NCBI RefSeq assembly: GCF_009601685.2
Contig: NZ_CP045701.2
Coordinates: 310,001-374,000, forward strand
From: Pseudomonas brassicacearum
GTDB taxonomy: Bacteria > Pseudomonadota > Gammaproteobacteria > Pseudomonadales > Pseudomonadaceae
Direction: 5' to 3'
Length of the DNA: 64,000 bases
Under the pieces are notes generated by a model, which was not told the DNA's origin, made no database searches, and worked only from the letters and a program-made list of their open reading frames with translations. This document shows positions 51,824 to 61,095 of this stretch, piece after piece (within the stretch, counting starts at the first letter, position 1; each line of letters starts with the position of its first letter). The translations under genes and the position numbers were made by a program.

Positions 51824-52564
51824 ATGAGCAGCACTGCACAAACTGCTGAAGGCGAAAAAATTCTTATTGTTGACGACGATCCGGGGCTGAGCAGCTTGCT
51901 GGAACGCTTTTTCGTCAGCAAGGGCTACCGCGCCCGCACCGTACCGAACACCGAGCAAATGGATCGACTGCTGGCCCGTGAAGTTTTCAACCTGGTGGTG
52001 CTCGACCTGATGCTGCCCGGTGAAGATGGCCTGACCGCCTGCCGCCGCCTGCGCGGCGCCAACAACCAGATCCCGATCATCATGCTCACCGCCAAGGGCG
52101 ACGAGCTGAGCCGTATCAAGGGCCTGGAACTGGGCGCCGACGATTACCTGGCCAAGCCGTTCAACCCCGACGAGCTGATGGCCCGCGTCAAGGCGGTGCT
52201 GCGTCGTCAGTCGGCGCCGGTACCTGGCGCGCCAGGTAGCGAAGATGAAAGCGTGAGCTTCGGCGACTATGAGCTGTCCCTGGCCACTCGTGAGCTCAAG
52301 CGCGGTGATGAGGTCCACATGCTCACCACCGGCGAGTTCGCCGTGCTCAAGGCCCTGGTGATGAACGCCCGCCAGCCGCTGACCCGCGACAAACTGATGA
52401 ACCTGGCCCGTGGTCGTGAATGGGATGCGCTGGAGCGCTCCATTGACGTGCAGATTTCCCGTCTGCGCCGGATGATCGAACCCGATCCTTCCAAGCCGCG
52501 ATATATCCAGACCGTCTGGGGCGTAGGTTACGTGTTCGTACCGGATGGCGCCGCCAGCAAGTGA
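51824..52564 (+). CDS. ompR: OmpR-family response regulator (AmgR-type)
   Basis: A 246-residue regulator with receiver acidic residues DDD at 17-19, phosphorylated Asp61 in VVLDLMLPGEDG, Lys in LAKPFNPDELMARV, and a C-terminal OmpR winged helix (RSIDVQISRLRRMIEPDP, TVWGVGYVFVPDG). It is followed by its sensor kinase. In P. aeruginosa the corresponding pair is AmgR/AmgS, which controls the membrane-stress response to aminoglycosides. The start has AAAGGAGC upstream. Confidence 0.94.
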   Translation: MSSTAQTAEGEKILIVDDDPGLSSLLERFFVSKGYRARTVPNTEQMDRLLAREVFNLVVLDLMLPGEDGLTACRRLRGANNQIPIIMLTAKGDELSRIKGLELGADDYLAKPFNPDELMARVKAVLRRQSAPVPGAPGSEDESVSFGDYELSLATRELKRGDEVHMLTTGEFAVLKALVMNARQPLTRDKLMNLARGREWDALERSIDVQISRLRRMIEPDPSKPRYIQTVWGVGYVFVPDGAASK

Positions 52565-52678
52565 TCGGCGATTTGTAGGAGCGAGTGGCCTGGCCGGTTG
52601 AAGTGTCTTCTTCCAGGCGACTCGCGGTCTGTCATTGTGCGAGCATCGCTCGCTCCTGCAAGTGTGTAGCGGTTATTC

Positions 52679-53992
52679 ATGAAAACCCCCGTTTGGTTCC
52701 CCCAGAGTTTCTTCTCCCGCACCCTCTGGCTGGTGCTGATCGTCGTGCTCTTCTCCAAGGCTCTGACGCTGGTGTACCTGCTGATGAACGAAGACGTGCT
52801 CGTGGACCGGCAGTACAGCCACGGCGTTGCCTTGACCCTGCGGGCTTACTGGGCGGCGGACGAAACCAATCGCGCGAAAATTGCCGAGGCGGCGACGTTG
52901 ATCCGCGTCGTCGGTGCCGGCGTACCGGAGGGCGAGCAGCACTGGCCCTACAGCGAGATCTATCAACGCCAGATGCAGGCCGAACTGGGTGCCGATACCG
53001 AGGTGCGGTTGCGCATGCACTCGCCACCGGCGCTGTGGGTGCGGGCCCCGAGCCTGGGGGATGGCTGGCTGAAAGTGCCGTTGTACCCGCATCCGCTGCG
53101 CGGCCAGAAAATCTGGAACGTGCTCGGCTGGTTCCTGGCCATCGGCCTGCTGTCGACGGCGTCGGCGTGGATCTTCGTCAGCCAGCTCAACCAACCGTTG
53201 AAACGCCTGGTCTATGCAGCCCGCCAACTGGGCCAGGGGCGCAGCGTGCGGCTGCCCATCAGCGATACGCCCAGCGAGATGACCGAGGTCTACCGTGCCT
53301 TCAACCAGATGGCCGAGGATGTCGAACAGGCCGGGCGCGAGCGTGAGTTGATGCTCGCTGGCGTCTCCCATGACCTGCGCACGCCGCTGACCCGGCTACG
53401 GTTGTCGCTGGAGCTGATGGGCGAGCACACTGACCTGACCGACGAAATGGTCCGCGACATCGAGGACATGGACGCGATTCTTGACCAGTTCCTGGCGTTC
53501 ATTCGCGACGGTCGTGATGAGTCTGTGGAAGAGGTGGATCTCAGCGAACTGGTGCGGGAAGTGGTCGCGCCCTATAACCAGAACGATGAGAAAGTGCACC
53601 TGCGCCTGGAGCCGATCCAGCCATTCCCGTTGCGCCGCGTGTCGATGAAGCGTTTGCTGAACAACCTGATCGGCAATGCCCTGAACCACGCTGGCACGGG
53701 TGTCGAAGTCGCAGCCTATGTCTCCGGTGACACCAGCGCGCCTTATGTGGTGCTGAGTGTCATGGACCGTGGCGCCGGCATCGATCCCTCTGAGCTGGAA
53801 GCCATTTTCAACCCCTTCACTCGCGGCGATCGAGCCCGGGGTGGGAAGGGCACCGGGCTGGGCCTGGCCATCGTCAAGCGCATCGCCTCGATGCACGGCG
53901 GCAACGTCGAACTGCGTAACCGTGTCGGTGGCGGGCTGGAGGCTCGGGTGCGCTTGCCGTTGGGCTTGATGCTGCCGCGGGATGCGGTGTAG
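52679..53992 (+). CDS. envZ: Sensor histidine kinase EnvZ (AmgS-type)
   Basis: The 437-residue inner-membrane kinase has membrane segments at about 12-34 and 147-167, a periplasmic domain between, a HAMP linker, phosphorylated His231 in AGVSHDLRTPLTRLRL, and ATP-binding boxes LLNNLIGNALNHA (N), DRGAGID (G1) and GKGTGLGLAIVKRI (G2). It should phosphorylate the OmpR encoded 114 bases upstream. Confidence 0.94.
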   Translation: MKTPVWFPQSFFSRTLWLVLIVVLFSKALTLVYLLMNEDVLVDRQYSHGVALTLRAYWAADETNRAKIAEAATLIRVVGAGVPEGEQHWPYSEIYQRQMQAELGADTEVRLRMHSPPALWVRAPSLGDGWLKVPLYPHPLRGQKIWNVLGWFLAIGLLSTASAWIFVSQLNQPLKRLVYAARQLGQGRSVRLPISDTPSEMTEVYRAFNQMAEDVEQAGRERELMLAGVSHDLRTPLTRLRLSLELMGEHTDLTDEMVRDIEDMDAILDQFLAFIRDGRDESVEEVDLSELVREVVAPYNQNDEKVHLRLEPIQPFPLRRVSMKRLLNNLIGNALNHAGTGVEVAAYVSGDTSAPYVVLSVMDRGAGIDPSELEAIFNPFTRGDRARGGKGTGLGLAIVKRIASMHGGNVELRNRVGGGLEARVRLPLGLMLPRDAV

Positions 53993-54022
53993 CGATCTCT
54001 CAAGTAAGACAGAGAAAGAGCC

Positions 54023-54047
54023 TGTGGGAGCAAGCTCAGCTCCCACA
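54023..54047. repeat. Single REP hairpin, family B; likely terminator
   Basis: TGTGGGAGC and GCTCCCACA form a 9-bp stem around seven bases, between the convergent envZ and rimK genes. Confidence 0.75.
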
Positions 54048-54081
54048 AAGGCTCGCCGCTCCCGCAGGGTTTTGTGTTGAG

Positions 54082-54987
54082 TTAACCCTTGCCCTTGGTC
54101 CGGGTCATGTTCGGCCCGCCATTCTTTTCCAGATGCTCGATGATGATCCCCGCCACGTTCTTGCTCGTGGTGGTCTCGATCCCTTCCAGGCCTGGCGAGG
54201 AATTGACTTCCATCACTAGCGGTCCGTGGTTGGAGCGCAGGATGTCCACGCCCGCCACGGCCAGGCCCATGACTTTCGCGGCCCGCAGGGCGGTCATGCG
54301 CTCTTGCGGCGTGATCTTGATCAGGCTGGCACTGCCACCGCGATGCAGGTTGGAGCGAAACTCACCGGGCTTGGCCTGGCGTTTCATCGAGGCAATCACT
54401 TTGTCGCCGACCACGAAGCAGCGAATGTCTGCGCCACCGGCTTCCTTGATGTACTCCTGGACCATGATGTTCTGCTTCAGGCCCATGAACGCCTCGATCA
54501 CCGATTCCGCCGCCGTCGCGGTTTCACACAAGACCACGCCGATGCCCTGGGTGCCTTCCAGCACCTTGATCACCAGCGGTGCGCCGTTGACCATCGCAAT
54601 CAGGTCGGGAATGTCGTCGGGGGAGTGGGCAAAACCGGTTACCGGCAGGCCGATCCCTCGCCGTGACAGCAACTGCAGCGAGCGCAGCTTGTCCCGCGAG
54701 CGAGCGATGGCCACCGACTCGTTGAGGGGAAACACCCCCATCATTTCGAACTGACGCAACACGGCGCAGCCATAGAACGTCACCGATGCGCCGATGCGCG
54801 GGATCACCGCATCGAACCCTTCCAGCGGCTTGCCACGGTAATGGATCTGCGGCTTGTGGCTGGCAATGTTCATGTAGGCGCGCAGGGTATCGACCACCAC
54901 CATTTCATGGCCTCGTTCGGTCCCGGCTTCAACCAGGCGACGAGTGGAATACAGACGCGGATTACGCGACAGCACAGCGATCTTCAT
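54082..54987 (-). CDS. rimK: Ribosomal protein S6 glutamate ligase RimK
   Basis: The 301-residue ATP-grasp ligase adds glutamate residues to the C-terminus of ribosomal protein S6. RimK features include [21 protein letters not shown] at the start, [17 protein letters not shown] for the ATP-grasp lid, [17 protein letters not shown], and [14 protein letters not shown] for metal binding. Its start overlaps the rimB stop by four bases (ATGA). In P. fluorescens RimK links ribosome modification to motility and colonisation. Confidence 0.94.
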   Translation of the reverse strand: MKIAVLSRNPRLYSTRRLVEAGTERGHEMVVVDTLRAYMNIASHKPQIHYRGKPLEGFDAVIPRIGASVTFYGCAVLRQFEMMGVFPLNESVAIARSRDKLRSLQLLSRRGIGLPVTGFAHSPDDIPDLIAMVNGAPLVIKVLEGTQGIGVVLCETATAAESVIEAFMGLKQNIMVQEYIKEAGGADIRCFVVGDKVIASMKRQAKPGEFRSNLHRGGSASLIKITPQERMTALRAAKVMGLAVAGVDILRSNHGPLVMEVNSSPGLEGIETTTSKNVAGIIIEHLEKNGGPNMTRTKGKG

Positions 54988-55466
54988 GCAACACCTGTGG
55001 CAGAGGTAGTGGACGCCGGGAATGCCGGCTTGTCTTGAACGTATTTGATACCTGGATTGACCACCAATTGGCCGTCGATCAAGGCTTTGGAACCCAGTAA
55101 CAGGCGGTATCGCATGGACTTGCGGCAGGCAAGGGTGAATTCGACCCGCCAGATCCGGTCACCCAGCGCCAGCGTGGTGCTGATCACGTAGCGGACCTGA
55201 GCGTGGCCGTTGGAGCTCTTTATGGTCTTGCGGGCCACCAGTGGCGCTTCGCAGCGGCGATGGCGCAGCTGCACCACGGTGCCGAGGTGCGCAGTGAAAC
55301 GTACCCACTTTTCGCCATCGCGCTCGAACGGCTCGATGTCAGTGGCATGCAGGCTGGAAGTACTGGCGCCGGTGTCGATTTTTGCCCGCAGGCCCACGAC
55401 CCCCAAGTCCGGGAGCGCGACCCACTCGCGCAGACCGACAACGGTCAAATGGTCAAAAGTCTTCAA
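54984..55466 (-). CDS. rimB: RimB: retropepsin-like protein of the ATP-dependent zinc protease family
   Basis: The 160-residue protein has the retropepsin-type active-site stretch [14 protein letters not shown] with Asp31, and a beta-rich fold with [20 protein letters not shown] near the C-terminus. The family is widely labelled ATP-dependent zinc protease, but no zinc motif or ATP site is visible here; the DTGA motif points to an aspartic protease. It is cotranscribed with rimK and has been described as its partner in P. fluorescens. No further coupled gene lies upstream. Confidence 0.87.
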   Translation of the reverse strand: MKTFDHLTVVGLREWVALPDLGVVGLRAKIDTGASTSSLHATDIEPFERDGEKWVRFTAHLGTVVQLRHRRCEAPLVARKTIKSSNGHAQVRYVISTTLALGDRIWRVEFTLACRKSMRYRLLLGSKALIDGQLVVNPGIKYVQDKPAFPASTTSATGVA

Positions 55467-55696
55467 TAAAAAAACCTGCGATCAGTACATCGGATCGTGG
55501 ACTCCGCGAATCGCGGTATTCACGCAGAATAATCACAAAATGGCGACAGTTATCTACGCACTTGTTTGTGCTTGTAACCGATTCCGACCCCCACCATGCG
55601 CGTGACGGCGATTTGGCGGGCATTCTATCCGTCGGGCCGGATTCGTGCGCTCGACAAAAACGGTAGTACAGTTCTGGCTATTGGCAGAAAAGAGGA

Positions 55697-56107
55697 ATGG
55701 CAGTGGCGCAAAAAAAGGAAGAGGACGACAAGGTCCGTCTCGATAAATGGTTGTGGGCGGCGCGATTCTACAAGACGCGAGCCTTGGCCAAGACCGCCAT
55801 CGAAAGCGGCAAGGTTCATCACCGGGGAGAGCGTTGCAAGCCGGGCAAGGAGCCGCGCGTGGGCGATGAATTTGTCATCCGCACCGGCTTCGATGAAAAG
55901 ACCGTGGTGGTCGAGGCGTTGTCGATCGTACGTCGCGGTGCCCCTGAGGCGCAGGCGCTGTATCGCGAGACCGAAGCCAGCATCGCCAAGCGCGAAACCG
56001 CCGCCGCGCAACGCAAGGCCGGCGCCCTGGGGGTCAGCACCGACGGCAAGCCGAGCAAGAAGCAGCGCCGGGACCTGTTCAAGTTTCATGGCAGCAATAG
56101 CGAATAG
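55697..56107 (+). CDS. hslR: Heat-shock protein 15 (S4-domain RNA-binding protein)
   Basis: A 136-residue protein with an S4 RNA-binding domain (VRLDKWLWAARFYKTRALA, VHHRGERCKPGKEPRVGDE) and a basic C-terminus (KPSKKQRRDLFKFH). Hsp15 binds stalled 50S subunits carrying nascent chains. The start has AAGAGG five bases upstream. It is divergent from rimB and followed by a family A repeat and then hslO. Confidence 0.93.
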   Translation: MAVAQKKEEDDKVRLDKWLWAARFYKTRALAKTAIESGKVHHRGERCKPGKEPRVGDEFVIRTGFDEKTVVVEALSIVRRGAPEAQALYRETEASIAKRETAAAQRKAGALGVSTDGKPSKKQRRDLFKFHGSNSE

Positions 56108-56124
56108 ACACGCAGGCCGGCGAT

Positions 56125-56251
56125 TGTGGCGAGGGGATTTATCCCCGCTGGACTGCGCAGCAGGCCCTGAATTTTGCGCGCCGTGTCAGCTCTGTCGCAT
56201 GTTTATTTGGGGGCTGCTACGCAGCCCAGCGGGGATAAATCCCCTCGCCAC
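56125..56251. repeat. Palindromic intergenic repeat, family A (copy 2)
   Basis: Same design as 3455-3588: TGTGGCGAGGGGATTTATCC and its complement as outer arms, with an internal GGGGCTGCTACGCAGCCC-like hairpin. It separates hslR and hslO, which are on the same strand. Confidence 0.85.
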
Positions 56252-56308
56252 AGGTTCTCTGGAAGATAGGTGGTGATTCTCCTTCCCGTCAGGCCAGCCG
56301 ACGCCTTG

Positions 56309-56336
56309 CTTGGAACCCACCCTGAATGCCCATAAA
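56309..56336 (+). promoter_or_regulatory. Candidate heat-shock (sigma-32) promoter of hslO
   Basis: CTTGGAA and CCCATAAA are separated by 13 bases, close to the sigma-32 pattern CTTGAAA/CCCCATnT, and end 42 bases before the hslO start. Hsp33 genes are heat-inducible in E. coli. Confidence 0.4.
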
Positions 56337-56378
56337 ATGCCCGCCATCATTTGTCATCACCTCAGATACCAGACCCCT

Positions 56379-57281
56379 ATGACTGATTTACCGGATACCG
56401 ACTACACCCAACGTTTCATCTTCGATGACAGCGACGCCCGTGGCGAGCTGGTAGCGTTGGAGCGTAGCTACGCCGAAGTCCTCGCCAAGCACCCCTATCC
56501 GGAGCCGGTCGCACAACTGCTCGGCGAGCTGATGGCGGCTGCGGCGTTGTTGGTGGGCACCTTGAAGTTCGATGGCTTGCTGATTCTCCAGGCGCGTTCC
56601 GAAGGCCCGGTGCCGTTGCTGATGATCGAATGCTCCAGCGAACGTGAGATCCGTGGCCTGGCCCGTTATCACGCCGAGCAGATCGCGCCCGACGCGACCC
56701 TGGCCGACATGATGCCCGACGGCATGTTGGCCCTGACGGTCGACCCGACCCATGGCAAGCGCTACCAGGGCATCGTCGATCTCGACGGCGCGACGCTGGC
56801 AGAGTGCTTCACCAACTACTTCGTCATGTCCCAGCAGACCAATACCCGCTTCTGGCTCTATGCCGACGGGCGGCGTGCCCGCGGTTTGCTGTTGCAACAA
56901 CTGCCTGCCGATCGCCTGCGCGACCCGGAAGAACGTGACGCCAGTTGGCAGCACATCACCGCTCTGGCCAGCACCCTGAGCGCCGATGAGCTGTTGAGCC
57001 TGGACAACGAAACCGTGCTGCATCGCCTCTATCACGAGGAGCAGGTGCGCTTGTTCGACGGCCAGCCGTTGCGCTTCCAATGCAGCTGCTCTCGTGAACG
57101 TTCCGCCAATGCGTTGGTCAGTCTGGGTCTGGAAGATGCGCAGCAACTGGTGATCGAGCATGGCGGCGCCATCGAGATCGATTGCCAGTTTTGCAACGAG
57201 CGCTACCTGTTCGACGCGGCGGACATCGCGCAATTGTTCGCCGGTGCGGGTGTCGACACACCGTCAGATACTCGTCACTAA
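56379..57281 (+). CDS. hslO: Redox-activated chaperone Hsp33
   Basis: The 300-residue chaperone is switched on by oxidative unfolding. The zinc-binding cysteines are CSCSRERS near 237-239 and CQFC near 270-273, the typical CxC and CxxC pairs. ATG 56379 gives [23 protein letters not shown], the family start. It is followed by pckA after a gap of about 180 bases. Confidence 0.94.
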   Translation: MTDLPDTDYTQRFIFDDSDARGELVALERSYAEVLAKHPYPEPVAQLLGELMAAAALLVGTLKFDGLLILQARSEGPVPLLMIECSSEREIRGLARYHAEQIAPDATLADMMPDGMLALTVDPTHGKRYQGIVDLDGATLAECFTNYFVMSQQTNTRFWLYADGRRARGLLLQQLPADRLRDPEERDASWQHITALASTLSADELLSLDNETVLHRLYHEEQVRLFDGQPLRFQCSCSRERSANALVSLGLEDAQQLVIEHGGAIEIDCQFCNERYLFDAADIAQLFAGAGVDTPSDTRH

Positions 57282-57399
57282 AACGTTTCAGCGCAGGTAA
57301 ATCTCCTGGCAAACGCCGGATTTACGCCGTACTGACGGGAGGGCCCTACTCTTTTTGGGGTTTTCTGGCATAATCCGGCCCACTTTTTTCGGGTAGTAG

Positions 57400-59004
<1,605 letters not shown>

Positions 59005-59021
59005 GGCTTGGTTAGCGAATG

Positions 59022-59052
59022 AAAAAGCCGCCCTTCATGGGCGGTTTTTTTA
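59022..59052 (+). terminator. Intrinsic terminator of pckA
   Basis: CCGCCC (59028-59033) pairs with GGGCGG (59039-59044) over a five-base loop, preceded by A5 and followed by T7. Confidence 0.88.
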
Positions 59053-59081
59053 TGGGCGACTATTTGAGGCGCCCCGATCAG

Positions 59082-59435
59082 CTAGGCCTCTTCCACTTCC
59101 CGCGTATCCCATCGTTGCGCCTTGATCGCCTTGTAGAGCATGCCGATGGTCAGTGGCATCTTGTTCCCACGGCCCTTGGCCCTGCGCTTTTGAAACACAT
59201 CAAATCCTTCCGGCTGAAAATAACGGTAAGCGTCGTAGTCGATGAGCTCGATGGCGAACCGCTCCTCCAAGGCCTCCATCAGATGCCGGGCATCCGCGCC
59301 ATCGCAACCCAAGTCGAGATTGATCGCGGTATCCAGGCGGATGGTCTTGCGTTCCGGTAGGCCGATCTCTTCGTGCAGCAGTTCCATGAGCTGGCGCATG
59401 GCGTGATCGTCGGGGAAGTCTGGGGCGAGGTACAT
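59082..59435 (-). CDS. DUF1493 acyl-carrier-like protein
   Basis: A 117-residue protein resembling DUF1493, a family related to acyl carrier proteins: DTAINLDLGCDGADARHLMEALEERFAIEL in its centre. The position corresponding to the phosphopantetheine serine in the DSL motif of acyl carrier proteins reads GADA, without serine. ATG 59435 (MYLAPDFPDDHAMRQ) is chosen; 48 open codons upstream lack support. It points toward pckA and away from the bacteriocin genes. No fatty-acid or polyketide genes are adjacent. Confidence 0.72.
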   Translation of the reverse strand: MYLAPDFPDDHAMRQLMELLHEEIGLPERKTIRLDTAINLDLGCDGADARHLMEALEERFAIELIDYDAYRYFQPEGFDVFQKRRAKGRGNKMPLTIGMLYKAIKAQRWDTREVEEA

Positions 59436-59624
59436 GGCGAGGTTTCCAGGAGTTTGGCGTGCGTGCGTCTGGAGGGAAAGTTTAGGGGGAAATCGTTGCC
59501 CGTTGGAAAAGAAGAAATATCTCACAGCAGTCTCGGAACCGTCTGCTGAGTATTTCTCTGGCGGCTCGGTAAGGTTCACCGCGCCCTTTCAATGGGGGTA
59601 ACGGCGACCGAGCAGGGACGAAGC

Positions 59625-60008
59625 ATGACGAAAGGAAAGGCCGGTGTTCCGCAGGCCTGGGAGCATTACGGCGGCGATCGGGGCTACAGGATCCTGCGGG
59701 ACATGACCCCCAGCGAACTGGCGAAAAGAGACGCCGATCAACAGGCCTATGAGGGCATGCTGGCCAGGCAAGCGGCTTACATGAGCGAGCGTCTGGCCCA
59801 GGTCCGAGAAGCATCACCTTCCGACGTGAAGGGCTGTGTATTTGCAAAGTCCTGCAAGCTGCCTGATTCGGTTATCGACTATCACAACCCCACCGGTTAC
59901 ATCCCGACTGAAGCCCTGAGGGAGTACGGCCAATTTACGTTGTTGGGTGGGCGTCAGGCCGACGACTCAGAGCACATTCAATTTAAGCGCATCAGCGGGT
60001 CTGGGTGA
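59625..60008 (+). pseudogene. N-terminal fragment of an S-type pyocin-like bacteriocin
   Basis: The frame encodes MTKGKAGVPQAWEHYGGDRG and about 127 residues, ending in QFKRISGSG and TGA 60006-60008. The pyocin-like continuation (GLGDGSLYTEEQLRS) resumes in another frame at about 59995. As I recall related Pseudomonas proteins, these two blocks are joined by a hydrophobic linker; here the linker appears to be deleted, shifting the frame. As it stands the fragment would be made without its toxin domain. The start has AGGGA upstream. Confidence 0.7.
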
Positions 60009-60690
60009 CGGTTCGTTGTACACCGAAGAGCAATTGCGCTCCCTGGAACAGGCACGTACGCGGGTGCGGTTGCATGTCGAAACCCAGGCCGATGGAACAC
60101 TCAAGGGATACGGCTACAACACCCAGGCGCGACGTGACTGGGAAATGATCCCGGTGGTGACTTTCCAGGCTCGCGGCGCGCAGCAAGTGGCGGACTTTGG
60201 CGATGGGGTCGAATTGATCTGGACGCCGGCGGTCGATCCGTCCTCGACGCTGGGCATCCCGGCGCTGGAGGCCGCGCCACAGGCTCCGCACATCTGGATT
60301 TTTCCGCCGACACCTGCGGCGGACAGCATCATCGTCAACCCGATTTATCCGCCGGAGTACAAGGATTTCATTCTTGTGTTTCCGGCGGATTCTGGGGTTT
60401 CGCCGTTGTATATCGTGCTCAGCATTTCTGATCACAAATATCACCCGACCCCGAAAGGTGTAATTCCTGCTTTTCCTGATCTTGTTCGCGGTCGGTCAAA
60501 AACTCCCGTACAAGGAGGTGGAGGATTACGTCCACGTTGGCACGACCGCAAAGGCAATATTTATGAATGGGACCGGCAGCATGGTGCCCTTGAAAAGTAC
60601 AACCCGCGTGGAAACCATTTAGGTGAGTTCAATCACATCACGGGCGAACAGACCAAAAAAGCGGATAAGACAAGGAAGGTAGAGCCATGA
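59947..60690 (+). CDS. Pyocin-domain and E3-type ribosomal RNase toxin domain, out of frame with its N-terminus
   Basis: The open frame (GTG 59947) encodes an S-type pyocin domain (residues about 20-165) and a C-terminal cytotoxic rRNase domain (190-247). The nuclease reads GGLRPRWHDRKGNIYEWDRQ then HGALEKY: Asp209, His212 and Glu216 have the same spacing as the catalytic Asp510, His513 and Glu517 of colicin E3, which cuts 16S rRNA. The GTG has no good ribosome site, so expression may depend on frameshifting or reinitiation after the preceding stop. It overlaps the putative immunity gene by four bases (ATGA). Confidence 0.75.
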   Translation: MGVRPTTQSTFNLSASAGLGDGSLYTEEQLRSLEQARTRVRLHVETQADGTLKGYGYNTQARRDWEMIPVVTFQARGAQQVADFGDGVELIWTPAVDPSSTLGIPALEAAPQAPHIWIFPPTPAADSIIVNPIYPPEYKDFILVFPADSGVSPLYIVLSISDHKYHPTPKGVIPAFPDLVRGRSKTPVQGGGGLRPRWHDRKGNIYEWDRQHGALEKYNPRGNHLGEFNHITGEQTKKADKTRKVEP

Positions 60691-60914
60691 GTTTTTGGGT
60701 GTTGGGTTTTTATCCTGGCAAGGATGAGCTGGTATTTGAGCAGAGCATCAGCTTGTCGGTGGAGGACTTGAAGCCCGTGATGCAATGGGCAGGTAGTAAT
60801 GATCATATTGGTGCGGACTTCAGGCTTTCAGCAAAGCAAGTGCTTGAAATCGAGCGATTGGCATCGTTGGTTCTTCCTCAAGAACTGGATCTTTATTTAA
60901 CGTCTTATGACTGA
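60687..60914 (+). CDS. Putative immunity protein for the E3-like nuclease
   Basis: An acidic 75-residue protein whose start overlaps the toxin stop (ATGA), with AAGGAAGGTAGAGCC upstream as ribosome site. Small acidic proteins directly after a colicin nuclease are immunity proteins. It does not obviously resemble the ColE3 immunity protein; the sequence MSFWVLGFYPGKDELVFEQS points to another family. The assignment rests on size, charge and position. Confidence 0.65.
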   Translation: MSFWVLGFYPGKDELVFEQSISLSVEDLKPVMQWAGSNDHIGADFRLSAKQVLEIERLASLVLPQELDLYLTSYD

Positions 60915-61095
60915 ACGCCAAGCTCAAACTGTCAGCTATCAAACGTCTCCGCGCTTGCGTTGACTCCCGAGTCGATCAGCGTCACGGCCATTCAGGCTGT
61001 ATCATCCCGTATCGATTCGACCCCGACCTTTTCTCGACTCGCCGCATTGTCCCGCTAGGCTTTGGGCATCGCAGCAGTCAAAGGAGCGACCGCGC

